A stretch of DNA of 37,062 nucleotides, from contig JAATFW010000049.1 of the NCBI GenBank assembly GCA_015654985.1, positions 1-37,062 of the forward strand, written 5' to 3'. Position numbers and translations under genes: made by a program. Below the pieces are notes generated by a model, which was not told the origin of the DNA, did no database searches, and worked only from the letters and a program-made list of their open reading frames with translations. Below, piece by piece: positions 15,928 through 24,468 of this stretch; position 1 is the stretch's first letter, and every line of letters starts with the position of its first letter. The stretch comes from Sphingobacteriales bacterium. Lineage in GTDB: Bacteria > Bacteroidota > Bacteroidia > Sphingobacteriales > Sphingobacteriaceae.

Positions 15928-16800
15928 TCAATCCTTGCTCAGCAACTGATTATTTCTCTTTTTCTCCACCCTCGCAGAAATTACAATACTTATTTCATAA
16001 AGGATGAATAACGGAAAACTCACGATAAGCATGGTTAACATATCAGGAGTAGGAGTAATAACGGCAGCAATAATTAAAATGATAACCGTAGAATACCGGC
16101 GCGATGACCGCATAAAAGCAGGGGTCATAATGCCGATTTTCGACAATATGAAGATCAGTATCGGCAATTCAAATACAATACCAGAGCCAAGGGTTAGAGT
16201 AGCTACAGACGAAAGATAAGAATCTATTGTGATCTGGTTCTGGATCACATCACTTACTGTAAAATTTGCCAGGAAAGCGATCGACCAGGGGGTTATAATG
16301 AAATACCCAAACATCACTCCGAGAATAAAGAGCAGTGTGGCATAAAAGACAAAACCACTTGCAGAGGATCTTTCCTTATCTGTAAGCCCCGGCTTTACAA
16401 AACGCCAGATCTCATACAGGAGATAAGGAAAACCAAGCACCAGCCCCATCAATAAAGAAGAATTTATCTGCAGGGTAAACTGCCCGGCCATTTCCGTATT
16501 AATAATATTAAAATGAATGGTTTTAATACAATAACCGGGGCCGAGATTAAAGCGGTCGGCGAGATGGCACATCATGCGATACGTCCAGAAGCTGGTACTT
16601 TTCGGACCAAGTATGATCTTATCAAAGATAAAATCGTAATACCATAAAGCAACGCTGGTAAATACTACAATAGCGATACAGGAACGGATAAGATGCCAGC
16701 GAAGTACCTCCAGATGATCGAAAAACGACATTTCAGCCTCCATCGATTTCCCCTTTTTCTTTATGGAATCTATAAGTTTTTTCCCTTTATTATCACTCAT
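15928..16800 (-). CDS. tatC: Sec-independent protein translocase TatC
   Basis: Core inner-membrane subunit of the twin-arginine translocon; it binds the RR signal peptide of folded proteins. The 290-aa protein has the N-terminal MSFFDHLEVLRWHL motif (about residues 24-37, the family signature for signal-peptide binding) and six hydrophobic segments. The length exceeds E. coli TatC by about 30 residues because of a longer lysine-rich N-terminus and an enlarged first periplasmic loop, both common in Bacteroidota. It starts 67 bp after accC and is probably transcribed with it. No tatA lies nearby. Confidence 0.94.
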   Translation of the reverse strand: MSDNKGKKLIDSIKKKGKSMEAEMSFFDHLEVLRWHLIRSCIAIVVFTSVALWYYDFIFDKIILGPKSTSFWTYRMMCHLADRFNLGPGYCIKTIHFNIINTEMAGQFTLQINSSLLMGLVLGFPYLLYEIWRFVKPGLTDKERSSASGFVFYATLLFILGVMFGYFIITPWSIAFLANFTVSDVIQNQITIDSYLSSVATLTLGSGIVFELPILIFILSKIGIMTPAFMRSSRRYSTVIILIIAAVITPTPDMLTMLIVSFPLFILYEISIVISARVEKKRNNQLLSKD

Positions 16801-16867
16801 TATCTTAAAACAGGAATATTAACACTCCCGGCTGATCTCACTGTAAATATAGTTTATCTTATTAAGT

Positions 16868-18217
16868 TTAAGTATTTTCTTCAATGTATTCAAAGCTTTC
16901 CATAAACTTAGTCGTAAAATTCCCGGCCCTGAAATTCGGATCTTTCATCAACTGACAGTGAAACGGTATGGTCGTTTTGACGCCCTCAATAATAAATTCA
17001 CTTAACGCCCTTTCCATGGTACAGAGTGCTTCTTCACGGGTTTGCCCTGTACAGATCAGTTTGGCAATCATCGAATCGTAGTTGGGAGGGATCTGATATC
17101 CCGCGTAAACATGCGTATCTACCCTCACTCCATGCCCGCCGGGCGAATGGAATATAGTAATCCTTCCGGGAGATGGCCTGAAACCGTTAGCCGGATCCTC
17201 AGCATTAATCCGGCATTCTATGGCATGCTTATCAGGCATGTAATTTTTTCCCGAAATAGGGACTCCCGCGGCAACCCGGATCTGTTCTTTAATCAGATCA
17301 TAATTAATCACTTCTTCTGTCACCGGATGCTCTACCTGGATCCGCGTATTCATTTCCATAAAGTAAAAGTTCCGGTGCTTATCAACGAGGAATTCTATGG
17401 TGCCGGCACCTTCGTAATTTACTGCTTTCGCACCTTTAACAGCCGCTTCGCCCATTTTTTCACGTAAGGCGTCTGTCATAAAAGGAGAAGGAGATTCTTC
17501 CACCAGTTTCTGATGACGGCGCTGAATTGAACAGTCTCTCTCTGAAAGATGGCATACTTTACCGTACTGATCGCCTACAATCTGTATTTCTATATGACGC
17601 GGGTCTTCCACATATTTTTCAAGGTAAAGGCCGTCATTTCCAAAGGCAGCACCAGCCTCCATTCTTGCAGAATCCCAGGCCGCTTCGAACTCTTCAGGCT
17701 TCCATACAACACGCATTCCCTTACCGCCGCCGCCGGCTGTAGCTTTCAATATAACCGGATAACCTATTTCATCTGCAATTTCAAGACCGTCCTTAATATC
17801 CGTAAGCAGACCTTCTGATCCGGGAATTGTTGGAACTCCTGCATTCTTCATTGTTTCTTTGGCAGAAGCTTTATCTCCCATAGAATTAATCTGCTCAGGA
17901 GTAGCGCCTATAAATTTTATATGATAATCCCTGCAAATGGCAGAAAACCTTGCGTTCTCAGAAAGGAACCCGTAACCGGGATGAATCGCATCAGCATTAG
18001 TTAGCTCTGCAGCCGAAATAATATTTGGTATATTCAGATAAGAATCCCTGCTTGCCGGGGGGCCAATACATACAGCCTCATCGGCAAACCTTACATGCAA
18101 ACTTTCGCGGTCGGCTGTTGAATAAACAGCCACTGTCTGGATCCCCATTTCTTTGCAGGTACGGATAATACGCAGGGCAATCTCACCACGGTTCGCAATT
18201 AATATCTTTTTAAACAT
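16868..18217 (-). CDS. accC: Biotin carboxylase subunit of acetyl-CoA carboxylase
   Basis: Cytoplasmic ATP-grasp enzyme that carboxylates the biotin carried by AccB, the first half of malonyl-CoA synthesis. From ATG 18217 the protein is 449 aa, the standard length. Visible features: [16 protein letters not shown] (N-terminal), the ATP-binding glycine loop [20 protein letters not shown], and [13 protein letters not shown] with the catalytic arginine/glutamate set. The start at 18217 is chosen over an upstream in-frame codon (18286) because it matches the universal family N-terminus and is preceded by AAGGAGATT, an unusually good Shine-Dalgarno for this phylum. It is 83 bp downstream of accB, with attenuator-like structure in between. 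Confidence 0.97.
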   Translation of the reverse strand: MFKKILIANRGEIALRIIRTCKEMGIQTVAVYSTADRESLHVRFADEAVCIGPPASRDSYLNIPNIISAAELTNADAIHPGYGFLSENARFSAICRDYHIKFIGATPEQINSMGDKASAKETMKNAGVPTIPGSEGLLTDIKDGLEIADEIGYPVILKATAGGGGKGMRVVWKPEEFEAAWDSARMEAGAAFGNDGLYLEKYVEDPRHIEIQIVGDQYGKVCHLSERDCSIQRRHQKLVEESPSPFMTDALREKMGEAAVKGAKAVNYEGAGTIEFLVDKHRNFYFMEMNTRIQVEHPVTEEVINYDLIKEQIRVAAGVPISGKNYMPDKHAIECRINAEDPANGFRPSPGRITIFHSPGGHGVRVDTHVYAGYQIPPNYDSMIAKLICTGQTREEALCTMERALSEFIIEGVKTTIPFHCQLMKDPNFRAGNFTTKFMESFEYIEENT

Positions 18218-18236
18218 AATCTCCTTAAATGTTGCA

Positions 18237-18295
18237 AATAAAAAATGTGCAAATGCACAGATGCTTTCACCTCTGTACCCTTGCACATCATCTGT
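18237..18295 (-). promoter_or_regulatory. Attenuator-like structure between accB and accC
   Basis: On the transcript, TGTGC-ATTT-GCACA (18246-18259) is followed by TTTTTTATTT and looks like a small intrinsic terminator. Upstream segments compete with it: ATGTGCAA (18281-18288) is complementary to TTGCACAT (18245-18252), and ACAGATG (18289-18295) to CATCTGT (18257-18263). These alternative or pseudoknotted pairings could govern read-through into accC. Confidence 0.45.
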
Positions 18296-18300
18296 TATAA

Positions 18301-18762
18301 TCAGGCAGGTTCAACCAGGAATAAGGGCTGATCGTATTCAACAGGAGTTGAATTCTCAACAAGCACTTTCACAATACGGCCGGAAACTTCCGATTCAATT
18401 TCATTAAATAATTTCATTGCTTCTATGATACACACTACCTGTCCGGCCTTCACCTCATCACCTATATTTACAAAGTATGATTTATCGGGACCAGCAGAGC
18501 GGTAAAATGTACCGATCATAGGCGACTTAATGGTAACATATTTAGAGGTATCATCTTCTGCCGGAACAGGAGGCTTAACTTCTGCTACAGGTGCAGGCGC
18601 AACAGCAACCGGTGCTGCAGGTGCAGGAATAGCAGCGTTAATATATGTTGGCGCCTGATTAGTTTTTATAGTGATTTTAAAATCTTTTTCTTCGATTGAA
18701 ACTTCATTAACACCTGATTTGGAAACAAATCTGATAAGTTCCTGAACTTGTTTAATATCCAT
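18301..18762 (-). CDS. accB: Biotin carboxyl carrier protein of acetyl-CoA carboxylase
   Basis: Carrier subunit that shuttles CO2 on biotin between AccC and the carboxyltransferase. The 153-aa protein has an N-terminal helical region (1-35), a Pro/Ala/Val-rich flexible linker (about 37-66) and the C-terminal biotinyl domain. The biotinylated lysine is K117 in [10 protein letters not shown], and the loop [13 protein letters not shown] (81-93) is the thumb typical of AccB. It is followed by accC in the same direction. A one-mismatch -7 box (GAACTTTG, minus strand 18796-18803) lies about 35 bp upstream, consistent with accBC having its own promoter. Confidence 0.96.
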   Translation of the reverse strand: MDIKQVQELIRFVSKSGVNEVSIEEKDFKITIKTNQAPTYINAAIPAPAAPVAVAPAPVAEVKPPVPAEDDTSKYVTIKSPMIGTFYRSAGPDKSYFVNIGDEVKAGQVVCIIEAMKLFNEIESEVSGRIVKVLVENSTPVEYDQPLFLVEPA

Positions 18763-18882
18763 GTTTGTTTTGAAGGTTAATTTATTTATAATTCAAAGTT
18801 CATAAATAAAAATTAAAAACCAGAGAGAGAAGTTTTTAGCTGCCAGTCCTGAGCATTTGCTGCCCGCCCCGGCACCCTCACG

Positions 18883-18910
18883 GGAAATCGGAAACCGGAA
18901 ATCAGAAATC
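18883..18910. repeat. Heptamer tandem array (GGAAATC type)
   Basis: Four 7-bp units: GGAAATC, GGAAACC, GGAAATC, AGAAATC. They differ in sequence from the GTTATAA arrays but have the same period. Confidence 0.85.
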
Positions 18911-19104
18911 GGTTTTTCCACCTCTTTCAGCCCGCTGATTTTCCTCTCCAGCCCTCTATCTACTATTATCTTTAAAGCCCGGCTCTCCAGCCAAACTGTT
19001 TATATCTCATTTTAAAAATCCCATCTCCGGCCCATTTCATCTTATCTTTTTCTCCCGCATCTCTCACCTTTTCAACTTCCTCGCTTCTCCATTCCCACGC
19101 CTTT

Positions 19105-19130
19105 CAACTTATAACTTATAACTTATAACT
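19105..19130. repeat. Heptamer tandem array at the fabH stop
   Basis: CAACTTA, TAACTTA, TAACTTA and most of a fourth unit (TAACTCT). On the minus strand this reads as GTTATAA-type units beginning immediately after the fabH stop codon (19131-19133). Confidence 0.85.
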
Positions 19131-20120
19131 CTAATACGCCCACTTCAAATATACCGATCCCCAGGTAAAGCCGCCGCCAAAAGCAGCCAGAATAATATTA
19201 TCGCCTTTTTTAAGTTTCTTCTCCCATTCCCATAAACACAAGGGAATAGTGCCGTTGGTAGTATTGCCATAGCGGTCTATATTAGACATCACCTTTTCAG
19301 AAGGTAAGCCGGCGCGGCTGGCCGTAGCATCAATAATCCGCTTGTTAGCCTGATGCGGAACAAGCCAGGCAATATCCTCCGCTTTAAGATTATTACGTTC
19401 TATCACTTCAGCAGCAACATCAGCCATATTTGTTACAGCCGATTTAAATACTGTTTGTCCTTCCTGGTAAGCATAATGCTCTTTGGCATCCACAGTTTCA
19501 TGCGAAGCAGGCTTTAAAGAGCCTCCCGCTTTCATATAAAGGAACTGACTCCCCGCACCGTCACTTTTTAATATAGAATCTATCACACCAAAACCTTCGG
19601 TATTGGGTTCAAGCAACACGGCACCGCAACCGTCGCCAAAAAGGATACAGGTAGCCCTGTCCTCGTAATTGACGATGGCCGACATTCTATCGCCTCCAAC
19701 AACCAATACCTTCTGGTGCTTACCAGATTCTATAAACTGCGCACCGGTGGTTAATCCATAAACAAATCCGGAACAGGCAGCCTGAAGATCATATCCCCAT
19801 GCGTTCCTTGCGCCAATTTTATGAGCGAGAATATTTGCAGTTGCCGGAATCGGCATATCAGGAGTAGAAGTACAAAAAATAATCAGATCAATTTCGTCAG
19901 CAGAAATGCCGCGTTTTTCAAGCAATCCCTTTACTGCGGGAACAGCAAGGTCGGAAGTAGCAAGGCCCTCTCCTTTCAGGATTCTCCTTTCTCTGATACC
20001 GGTACGACTGGTAATCCACTCGTCGTTGGTATCTACCATCGTTTCCAATTCATGATTGGTCAGCACATAATCCGGTACGTAGCCATGAACCGCCGTTATC
20101 GCGGCGTAAATTTTTTGCAT
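19131..20120 (-). CDS. fabH: 3-oxoacyl-ACP synthase III (FabH)
   Basis: Condenses an acyl-CoA primer with malonyl-ACP to start type II fatty acid synthesis. From ATG 20120 the protein is 329 aa, standard length. The catalytic triad is C116 in [11 protein letters not shown]256 in VPHQAN and N286 in [10 protein letters not shown]. The [15 protein letters not shown] block (32-46) is the family signature. The start at 20120 is preferred to an in-frame codon 42 bp upstream that would overlap plsX; it leaves a 13-bp gap and gives the usual [11 protein letters not shown] start. GNTTNGTIP in place of GNTSAASIP is usual in Bacteroidota. It is the last gene of the yceD-rpmF-plsX-fabH unit. Confidence 0.96.
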   Translation of the reverse strand: MQKIYAAITAVHGYVPDYVLTNHELETMVDTNDEWITSRTGIRERRILKGEGLATSDLAVPAVKGLLEKRGISADEIDLIIFCTSTPDMPIPATANILAHKIGARNAWGYDLQAACSGFVYGLTTGAQFIESGKHQKVLVVGGDRMSAIVNYEDRATCILFGDGCGAVLLEPNTEGFGVIDSILKSDGAGSQFLYMKAGGSLKPASHETVDAKEHYAYQEGQTVFKSAVTNMADVAAEVIERNNLKAEDIAWLVPHQANKRIIDATASRAGLPSEKVMSNIDRYGNTTNGTIPLCLWEWEKKLKKGDNIILAAFGGGFTWGSVYLKWAY

Positions 20121-20133
20121 AGTCCTGTCTGTA

Positions 20134-21072
20134 TTATTTAAATGCAGCGGTGATCTTATCAATTAATTTCGTAGTGATCATACTTCTCGACAGAAGGATC
20201 ATATTTTTTATTGCTTCAGGACTGGATATCCCATGCCCAATAATTACAGGCGCGTTGACACCCAGAATAGGACTGCCTCCATACTGTTCGTAATTAAAGC
20301 GTGCGAAAAATTCATCCTCAAAACCTTTTTTCTTGGTAAGAACATAAAAAGTTTCAGCAAGCTTCAGCAGTACATTTCCTGTAAACCCGTCACATACAAT
20401 AACATCAGCCTTTTCATTGAACAAATCACGGCCTTCAATGTTCCCGATGAAATTAAACATATTGCTGTCTTTCATCATTGGATGGGTAGCCTGCATCAGC
20501 AGATTACCTTTTTCCTCTTCCTCACCGATATTCATCAGGCCTACTTTTGGTTTAGCAATACCCAGAATATTTTCAGCAAACAGGCTTCCTAAAATTCCAA
20601 ACTGAAAAAGAGTATCCGGTTTGCAATCGGCATTCGCACCCACGTCCAGCATAATCCCATATCCCTTTTTAAGCTTGGGCACTACTGTAGAAATAGCAGG
20701 CCGTATCACTCCGGGAATAGTTTTGATACTAAACATAGCGCCTACCAGCATCGCTCCGGTATTGCCCGCGGAAGAAAAAGAATCGATCTTTCCTTCCTTC
20801 AGCAGCTTAAAGCCAAGACTGATACTCGAATCAGGTTTTTGGGTAATTGCTTTAGTTGGGTGTTCCCCCATCCCAACGGTCTGGGTAGTATGAACAAACT
20901 CAAAATGGTCAGGACTGAAATTTTGTTCTTCCAGTAATGGAAGAGCCAGATCTTTGTTGCCAATAAGCACCAGTTTCTGATGCGGATCCAAGGCTTTAAA
21001 GGCTGCAATTGCTCCCAAAACTGTTGCTTCAGGAGCAAAATCTCCGCCCATTATATCTAAGCCAATTTTCAT
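20134..21072 (-). CDS. plsX: Phosphate acyltransferase PlsX
   Basis: Converts acyl-ACP to acyl-phosphate, which PlsY uses to acylate glycerol 3-phosphate; it is peripheral at the membrane. The 312-aa protein begins [16 protein letters not shown], the PlsX signature, and continues with SAGNTGAML (about 101-109), [10 protein letters not shown] (about 144) and [12 protein letters not shown] (about 225). It links fatty acid synthesis (fabH, accBC here) to phospholipid synthesis, with gpsA elsewhere in the window supplying the acceptor. It starts 14 bp after rpmF and runs into fabH after 13 bp. Confidence 0.97.
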   Translation of the reverse strand: MKIGLDIMGGDFAPEATVLGAIAAFKALDPHQKLVLIGNKDLALPLLEEQNFSPDHFEFVHTTQTVGMGEHPTKAITQKPDSSISLGFKLLKEGKIDSFSSAGNTGAMLVGAMFSIKTIPGVIRPAISTVVPKLKKGYGIMLDVGANADCKPDTLFQFGILGSLFAENILGIAKPKVGLMNIGEEEEKGNLLMQATHPMMKDSNMFNFIGNIEGRDLFNEKADVIVCDGFTGNVLLKLAETFYVLTKKKGFEDEFFARFNYEQYGGSPILGVNAPVIIGHGISSPEAIKNMILLSRSMITTKLIDKITAAFK

Positions 21073-21086
21073 TTCAGAAAATTACC

Positions 21087-21278
21087 TTAACCGATAGAGG
21101 TATTCTCGATAACTAATTTACCATTGTAATACAGGTTACCATCAACATTGTATGCATGATGGGGCGTGTGAACTGCGCCTGTAGTTTTGCAGGTAAACAA
21201 GGTTGGCGCTTCAGCTTTATAATGAGTCCTTCTTTTATCTCTTCTCGACTTTGAAATTTTCCTTTTGGGATGTGCCAT
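21087..21278 (-). CDS. rpmF: 50S ribosomal protein L32
   Basis: A 63-aa large-subunit ribosomal protein, the normal size. It begins [17 protein letters not shown], basic and typical of L32. The region with [15 protein letters not shown] has a single cysteine rather than the CxxC pair of zinc-binding forms, so this is a Zn-independent variant. It lies between yceD and plsX, the conserved yceD-rpmF-plsX-fabH arrangement of many bacteria, which couples ribosome and lipid synthesis. Confidence 0.97.
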   Translation of the reverse strand: MAHPKRKISKSRRDKRRTHYKAEAPTLFTCKTTGAVHTPHHAYNVDGNLYYNGKLVIENTSIG

Positions 21279-21297
21279 TTTCCTGTTATTTTAATTT

Positions 21298-21834
21298 TTA
21301 TTTTTTTATTAGTTTTAATGCTTCCCAGCGTGGGTCTGCATCAGTTTGTTCATTTTCCGTTTCTTTACCCGAAAGCTTTTCAAGCTGATCGAGCATTTCT
21401 TCATCGCACCACTTTGTTTCGCCCGGATCTTCACACCTGTGAAAATATGGTACTGCCAAATTAATATATTCGTATATCAGCGGCGAAACATCTACCTCGT
21501 GCTCGTTTTTGCTAAGCACCATGATCTCCTCTGTATTGTCTTCAAGGTTCGCATCGTCGCTAAACTTAACGATCTGCCGCTCCTTAATGTCAACCACAAT
21601 TGGAAAATCAGAAAGACAAACATCACAATTCAGGAAAATACTTCCTTTTATTGTAAACATAAGCAGGATCATCGTTTCCTGTTTATCCAGTTCCAGTTCA
21701 ACTTTCAGTTCACCTGTCTTTACCAATGAATATTCAAACTCATTGAAAAAACGCTCGTCGATATCAAAACCGAACTGATGCTTCCCCGTCTTTAGCCCTT
21801 TAAAGGGTATCCGATATTCCTGTAACAATTTCAA
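21298..21834 (-). CDS. YceD/DUF177-family protein
   Basis: A 178-aa cytoplasmic protein of the DUF177 (YceD) family, which in other bacteria and plastids is needed for 23S rRNA accumulation. The N-terminus IPFKGLKTGKHQFGFDID and the C-terminal acidic segment with DPRWEALKLIKK match the family. Two cysteine pairs (NCDVC at about 94-98; RCEDPG...WCDEE at about 135-146) could bind a metal. The start is TTG at 21834, accepted because relatives begin within a few residues of it and no ATG is in position. A TATTTTTG promoter box lies about 20 bp upstream. Confidence 0.9.
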   Translation of the reverse strand: MKLLQEYRIPFKGLKTGKHQFGFDIDERFFNEFEYSLVKTGELKVELELDKQETMILLMFTIKGSIFLNCDVCLSDFPIVVDIKERQIVKFSDDANLEDNTEEIMVLSKNEHEVDVSPLIYEYINLAVPYFHRCEDPGETKWCDEEMLDQLEKLSGKETENEQTDADPRWEALKLIKK

Positions 21835-21853
21835 AGCACGGCAATTGAGCCTG

Positions 21854-21861
21854 CAAAAATA
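21854..21861 (-). promoter_or_regulatory. -7 box for yceD-rpmF-plsX-fabH
   Basis: TATTTTTG on the minus strand, exact TAnnTTTG, 19 bp before the TTG start of yceD. It is the only good candidate promoter for the four-gene unit. Confidence 0.6.
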
Positions 21862-22020
21862 GACAAAATTAATGATACGGTAAAAGTTTTTTTAAATATG
21901 AAAATAAGAAGGGAACTCTCTACTTTTCAATAAAATAATACCGGATACCTGTTCTTTACAGAACTGATATCCGGTACTATGTTTCAGGATTTCATTTACT
22001 TCACCTGTTCATCAAAAAAC

Positions 22021-23154
22021 TCACTCGATTCTCTGCCATTGATAATCACCCAATAGCCTTGCTGAATGTTTACCGGTAAGGTCTTTGATATTATTATTGT
22101 CTTTTGGTATAATATGAAAATCCCAGCCGCAAACAAGATCGGCTTCTGTACCCGAAACAGTTGTTTCCTTGTTCATCAGCTTATTCACTTCGGTCATGGA
22201 TTTTGCCGTTTTCCAGATGTGGAAGTCTTTTATAAAACCAGAGATCTTACGGGTGGTTGACCCGTCTGATTTGAGCTCAAGAAAGGCGGTCATCGGCATC
22301 GCCACATCATTAGCTACATATTTATCGCTTTCATTTCTTCTGGTGGATGTAGTTTTCAGATCGCCGTTCCTGTAGATTTTTGAAACGATCAGTTTCCCGC
22401 TGGCATCCTTTTCTCCATCAAAACCGATATCACTGTAAACTGCTGCAAAATGGACCCATTGATTGCCATAATCTACCATCGGAACGTTCGTCTCAGGCTC
22501 TATCATGTTATCATAAGTGCTCATCGCATATGACATTCTCAGTTTCTGGTTGTTAAAATGATTCACCATCCATCCTTTTCTAACCCTGCTGGTTCCATTT
22601 TCGTAAAAGGTTGTAACAACCGCTCCAAAGCCATTTATGTTCGTAAACTTCACCCAAAGCTCCACGGTAAATTGCTGACTTCCTGAATTTCCAAAGGTGG
22701 CATAATCCTGACTGCTTCCAAAGTCGATATATCCCCCGTTCATGCCGTTTACATATAAAGCCGCCGGGATCTCCACATCTTTAATGCGTACAGAAGCCTT
22801 AAAATCTGCGACAGCTTTTTCGATATCAGCATAACATTTCGTAAGATCGGTATCTCCGGGTTTTGTTTCTCCATATTTAAGAAGCAAAATATACTTATTT
22901 GCTTCGCTGATAGCGGGAGTAAGGATCTCTTTACTTTCTACGGGATACTGACCGGTAAGGGGGCCAAAGGAAGAGCTATCACGCAAAGCCGTCAGACTTT
23001 TAACATAAGTATCCAGTTTTTCAACATTAGGATCGGCCTGTATTTTTATTTCGTCTTTGTCGCGTGAACAGGATATAAAGCTCAGCAGGAAGGTCAGCAA
23101 TAACGTATATGAGAACGTTAATACAACCGGTGACTTTATTAATTTATTATTCAT
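22021..23154 (-). CDS. LamG-domain surface lipoprotein of PUL 1
   Basis: A 377-aa lipoprotein, last gene of the GH76 PUL. The lipobox is SFISC (C29). Residues about 35-130 form a helical region that resembles the DUF4972-type domain of Bacteroides PUL proteins. Residues about 135-370 form a concanavalin/LamG-like beta-sandwich: the strand pattern YIDFGSSQDYATF...FTVELWVKF is the usual LamG opening, and WVHFAAVYSD and FIKDFHIWKTAKS follow. It most likely binds glycan at the cell surface; catalytic activity cannot be excluded. It starts 28 bp after GH76, so co-transcribed. The DUF4972 assignment is from memory of the family and is tentative; the LamG fold is fairly safe. Confidence 0.8.
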   Translation of the reverse strand: MNNKLIKSPVVLTFSYTLLLTFLLSFISCSRDKDEIKIQADPNVEKLDTYVKSLTALRDSSSFGPLTGQYPVESKEILTPAISEANKYILLLKYGETKPGDTDLTKCYADIEKAVADFKASVRIKDVEIPAALYVNGMNGGYIDFGSSQDYATFGNSGSQQFTVELWVKFTNINGFGAVVTTFYENGTSRVRKGWMVNHFNNQKLRMSYAMSTYDNMIEPETNVPMVDYGNQWVHFAAVYSDIGFDGEKDASGKLIVSKIYRNGDLKTTSTRRNESDKYVANDVAMPMTAFLELKSDGSTTRKISGFIKDFHIWKTAKSMTEVNKLMNKETTVSGTEADLVCGWDFHIIPKDNNNIKDLTGKHSARLLGDYQWQRIE

Positions 23155-23182
23155 AAAATACGTTTTAATTTTTTTGTACTAT

Positions 23183-24358
23183 CTATTTTGACTCCGGAGG
23201 GCATACCTGCATTAAAGCGACAATGCTGCATGCGTCATAGCAGGAAATAACCTCATTAGCGGGGCACGGAATGATATAGTTCTTGGTTGTCAGGTTACGC
23301 ACAACATCCCTGTTTTTCCATCCGTAATTGATGCTTCTGCGAAGCCATGGCAGGTATTCGGGTTTATTACAATCTTCTATCAGCCGGATCATGTACTGGG
23401 CCAGGATGGCATTATACACGCCCTGTTCCTCTCCTGTTTTGTATGGGAGTATCATCAGCGGGGCCGACATGGTATTTTTTGTATAGTCGGCCGTCAAAAC
23501 AGCATCGTCAAGGAAGTGCTGTTCTCCCGTGGTTTTATATAACATAACCGCCGCGCCAATGCAGGTTGCCTGGTTATAGACCTGAAGGGTCCAGTCGGGA
23601 GCGCCGTTTCCATGTTTAGAATCGGCTACCCGGCCAGCGCGGGCGTCAAACAGGTTATCATGCGACCACAGATAGATTTCTTTGGCTTTATTGAGATAAT
23701 CGGTATCTTTAGTGATGTTATATAAGGTCATGGCGGCAATCACGGTAGGATAATTAATGCAGGCCATTTTACCCTTGGCGGCATCATGCCAGTCCCATAA
23801 CATCCCGCCGTTCACTGCGTCATACGAACCATTGTCTATTCCCGGCGCACCATACCAAACCCGGTGAAATCCTGACATTGAGAGGTCAAGGTATTTCTGC
23901 TCTCCGGTTATTTCGTAGGCTCTTGCCATAGAAATAACCCACCACATGATATCATCGTAGATAAACCATACCTGGGGTTTGGTATTCCAGTCGTAGTTAG
24001 CATAATAATTACCGCACCCTACGTAGATATCCTCAATAAGCTGCTTATACTGAGGATTTTTTGTCCTCTTGTAAGCATTCATTGCCATATCCCAGTATAT
24101 CGCCTGGGTCCAGATGGCTCCAACGGCCGTTGGTTTTCCTGAATCCCTGTAATAAAGCTTCCTGTTCGGATCAAACAGATACCTGTTAAACGCGTTGAAC
24201 GCTGTATCTGCATCAGCAGAAGTAAAAGAAGGGACAACGTCGTAGTTGGGTATATACGGTTTTTCATCGTCAGCCTCATTACATCCTGTAAAGAATGAGA
24301 GGAGAACGATTGACAGACAATAAAAAAAACTTGTCATCGGGATTTTATATTTGTTCAT
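23183..24358 (-). CDS. GH76 family glycoside hydrolase (alpha-1,6-mannanase-like) lipoprotein
   Basis: A 391-aa lipoprotein (lipobox FFTGC, C26), probably at the cell surface or in the periplasm. It has the (alpha/alpha)6 repeats of family GH76 and the adjacent catalytic aspartates D135-D136 in FIYDDIMWW. Characterised GH76 enzymes are endo-alpha-1,6-mannanases that cut the yeast mannan backbone, or transglycosidases of fungal walls. The conserved KMACINYP and GGMLWDW segments fit the family. Downstream of SusD and upstream of the LamG protein, it would generate mannan fragments for import. Whether the substrate is yeast mannan, a bacterial mannan or another alpha-linked polymer cannot be read from sequence. 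Confidence 0.88.
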   Translation of the reverse strand: MNKYKIPMTSFFYCLSIVLLSFFTGCNEADDEKPYIPNYDVVPSFTSADADTAFNAFNRYLFDPNRKLYYRDSGKPTAVGAIWTQAIYWDMAMNAYKRTKNPQYKQLIEDIYVGCGNYYANYDWNTKPQVWFIYDDIMWWVISMARAYEITGEQKYLDLSMSGFHRVWYGAPGIDNGSYDAVNGGMLWDWHDAAKGKMACINYPTVIAAMTLYNITKDTDYLNKAKEIYLWSHDNLFDARAGRVADSKHGNGAPDWTLQVYNQATCIGAAVMLYKTTGEQHFLDDAVLTADYTKNTMSAPLMILPYKTGEEQGVYNAILAQYMIRLIEDCNKPEYLPWLRRSINYGWKNRDVVRNLTTKNYIIPCPANEVISCYDACSIVALMQVCPPESK

Positions 24359-24438
24359 AATTGATTCTTTAAGATGTTATTGTAAGGTTAAGCATATAAA
24401 AAGCTTAATGATTCTTAAATCCGGATTAAGCATTTTAT

Positions 24439-24459
24439 ACTTATAACTTACAACTTATT
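24439..24459. repeat. Heptamer tandem array between susD and GH76
   Basis: Three 7-bp units ACTTATA, ACTTACA, ACTTATT, close to the GTTATAA family read on the other strand. It begins about 9 bp after the SusD stop, inside the PUL transcription unit. Confidence 0.75.
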
Positions 24460-24468
24460 ACTGATCTC

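Larger units (their letters stand above)
18763..19130 (-). other. 368-bp purine-rich intergenic region between fabH and accB
   Basis: The stretch about 19010-19104 is roughly 80% pyrimidine on the plus strand, so a minus-strand transcript would be a purine tract. Two heptamer arrays flank this (18883-18910, 19105-19130). No ORF of note is present. The accB promoter candidate lies at the left end. Confidence 0.65.

Noticed and set aside
18218-18286. Longer AccC N-terminus starting at 18286
   Set aside because: The extra 23 residues match no AccC; the internal ATG at 18217 has a strong Shine-Dalgarno and the universal N-terminal sequence.
20121-20162. Longer FabH N-terminus overlapping plsX
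   Set aside because: The 14 extra residues are not family-like and would overlap plsX by 29 bp; ATG 20120 gives the standard start.
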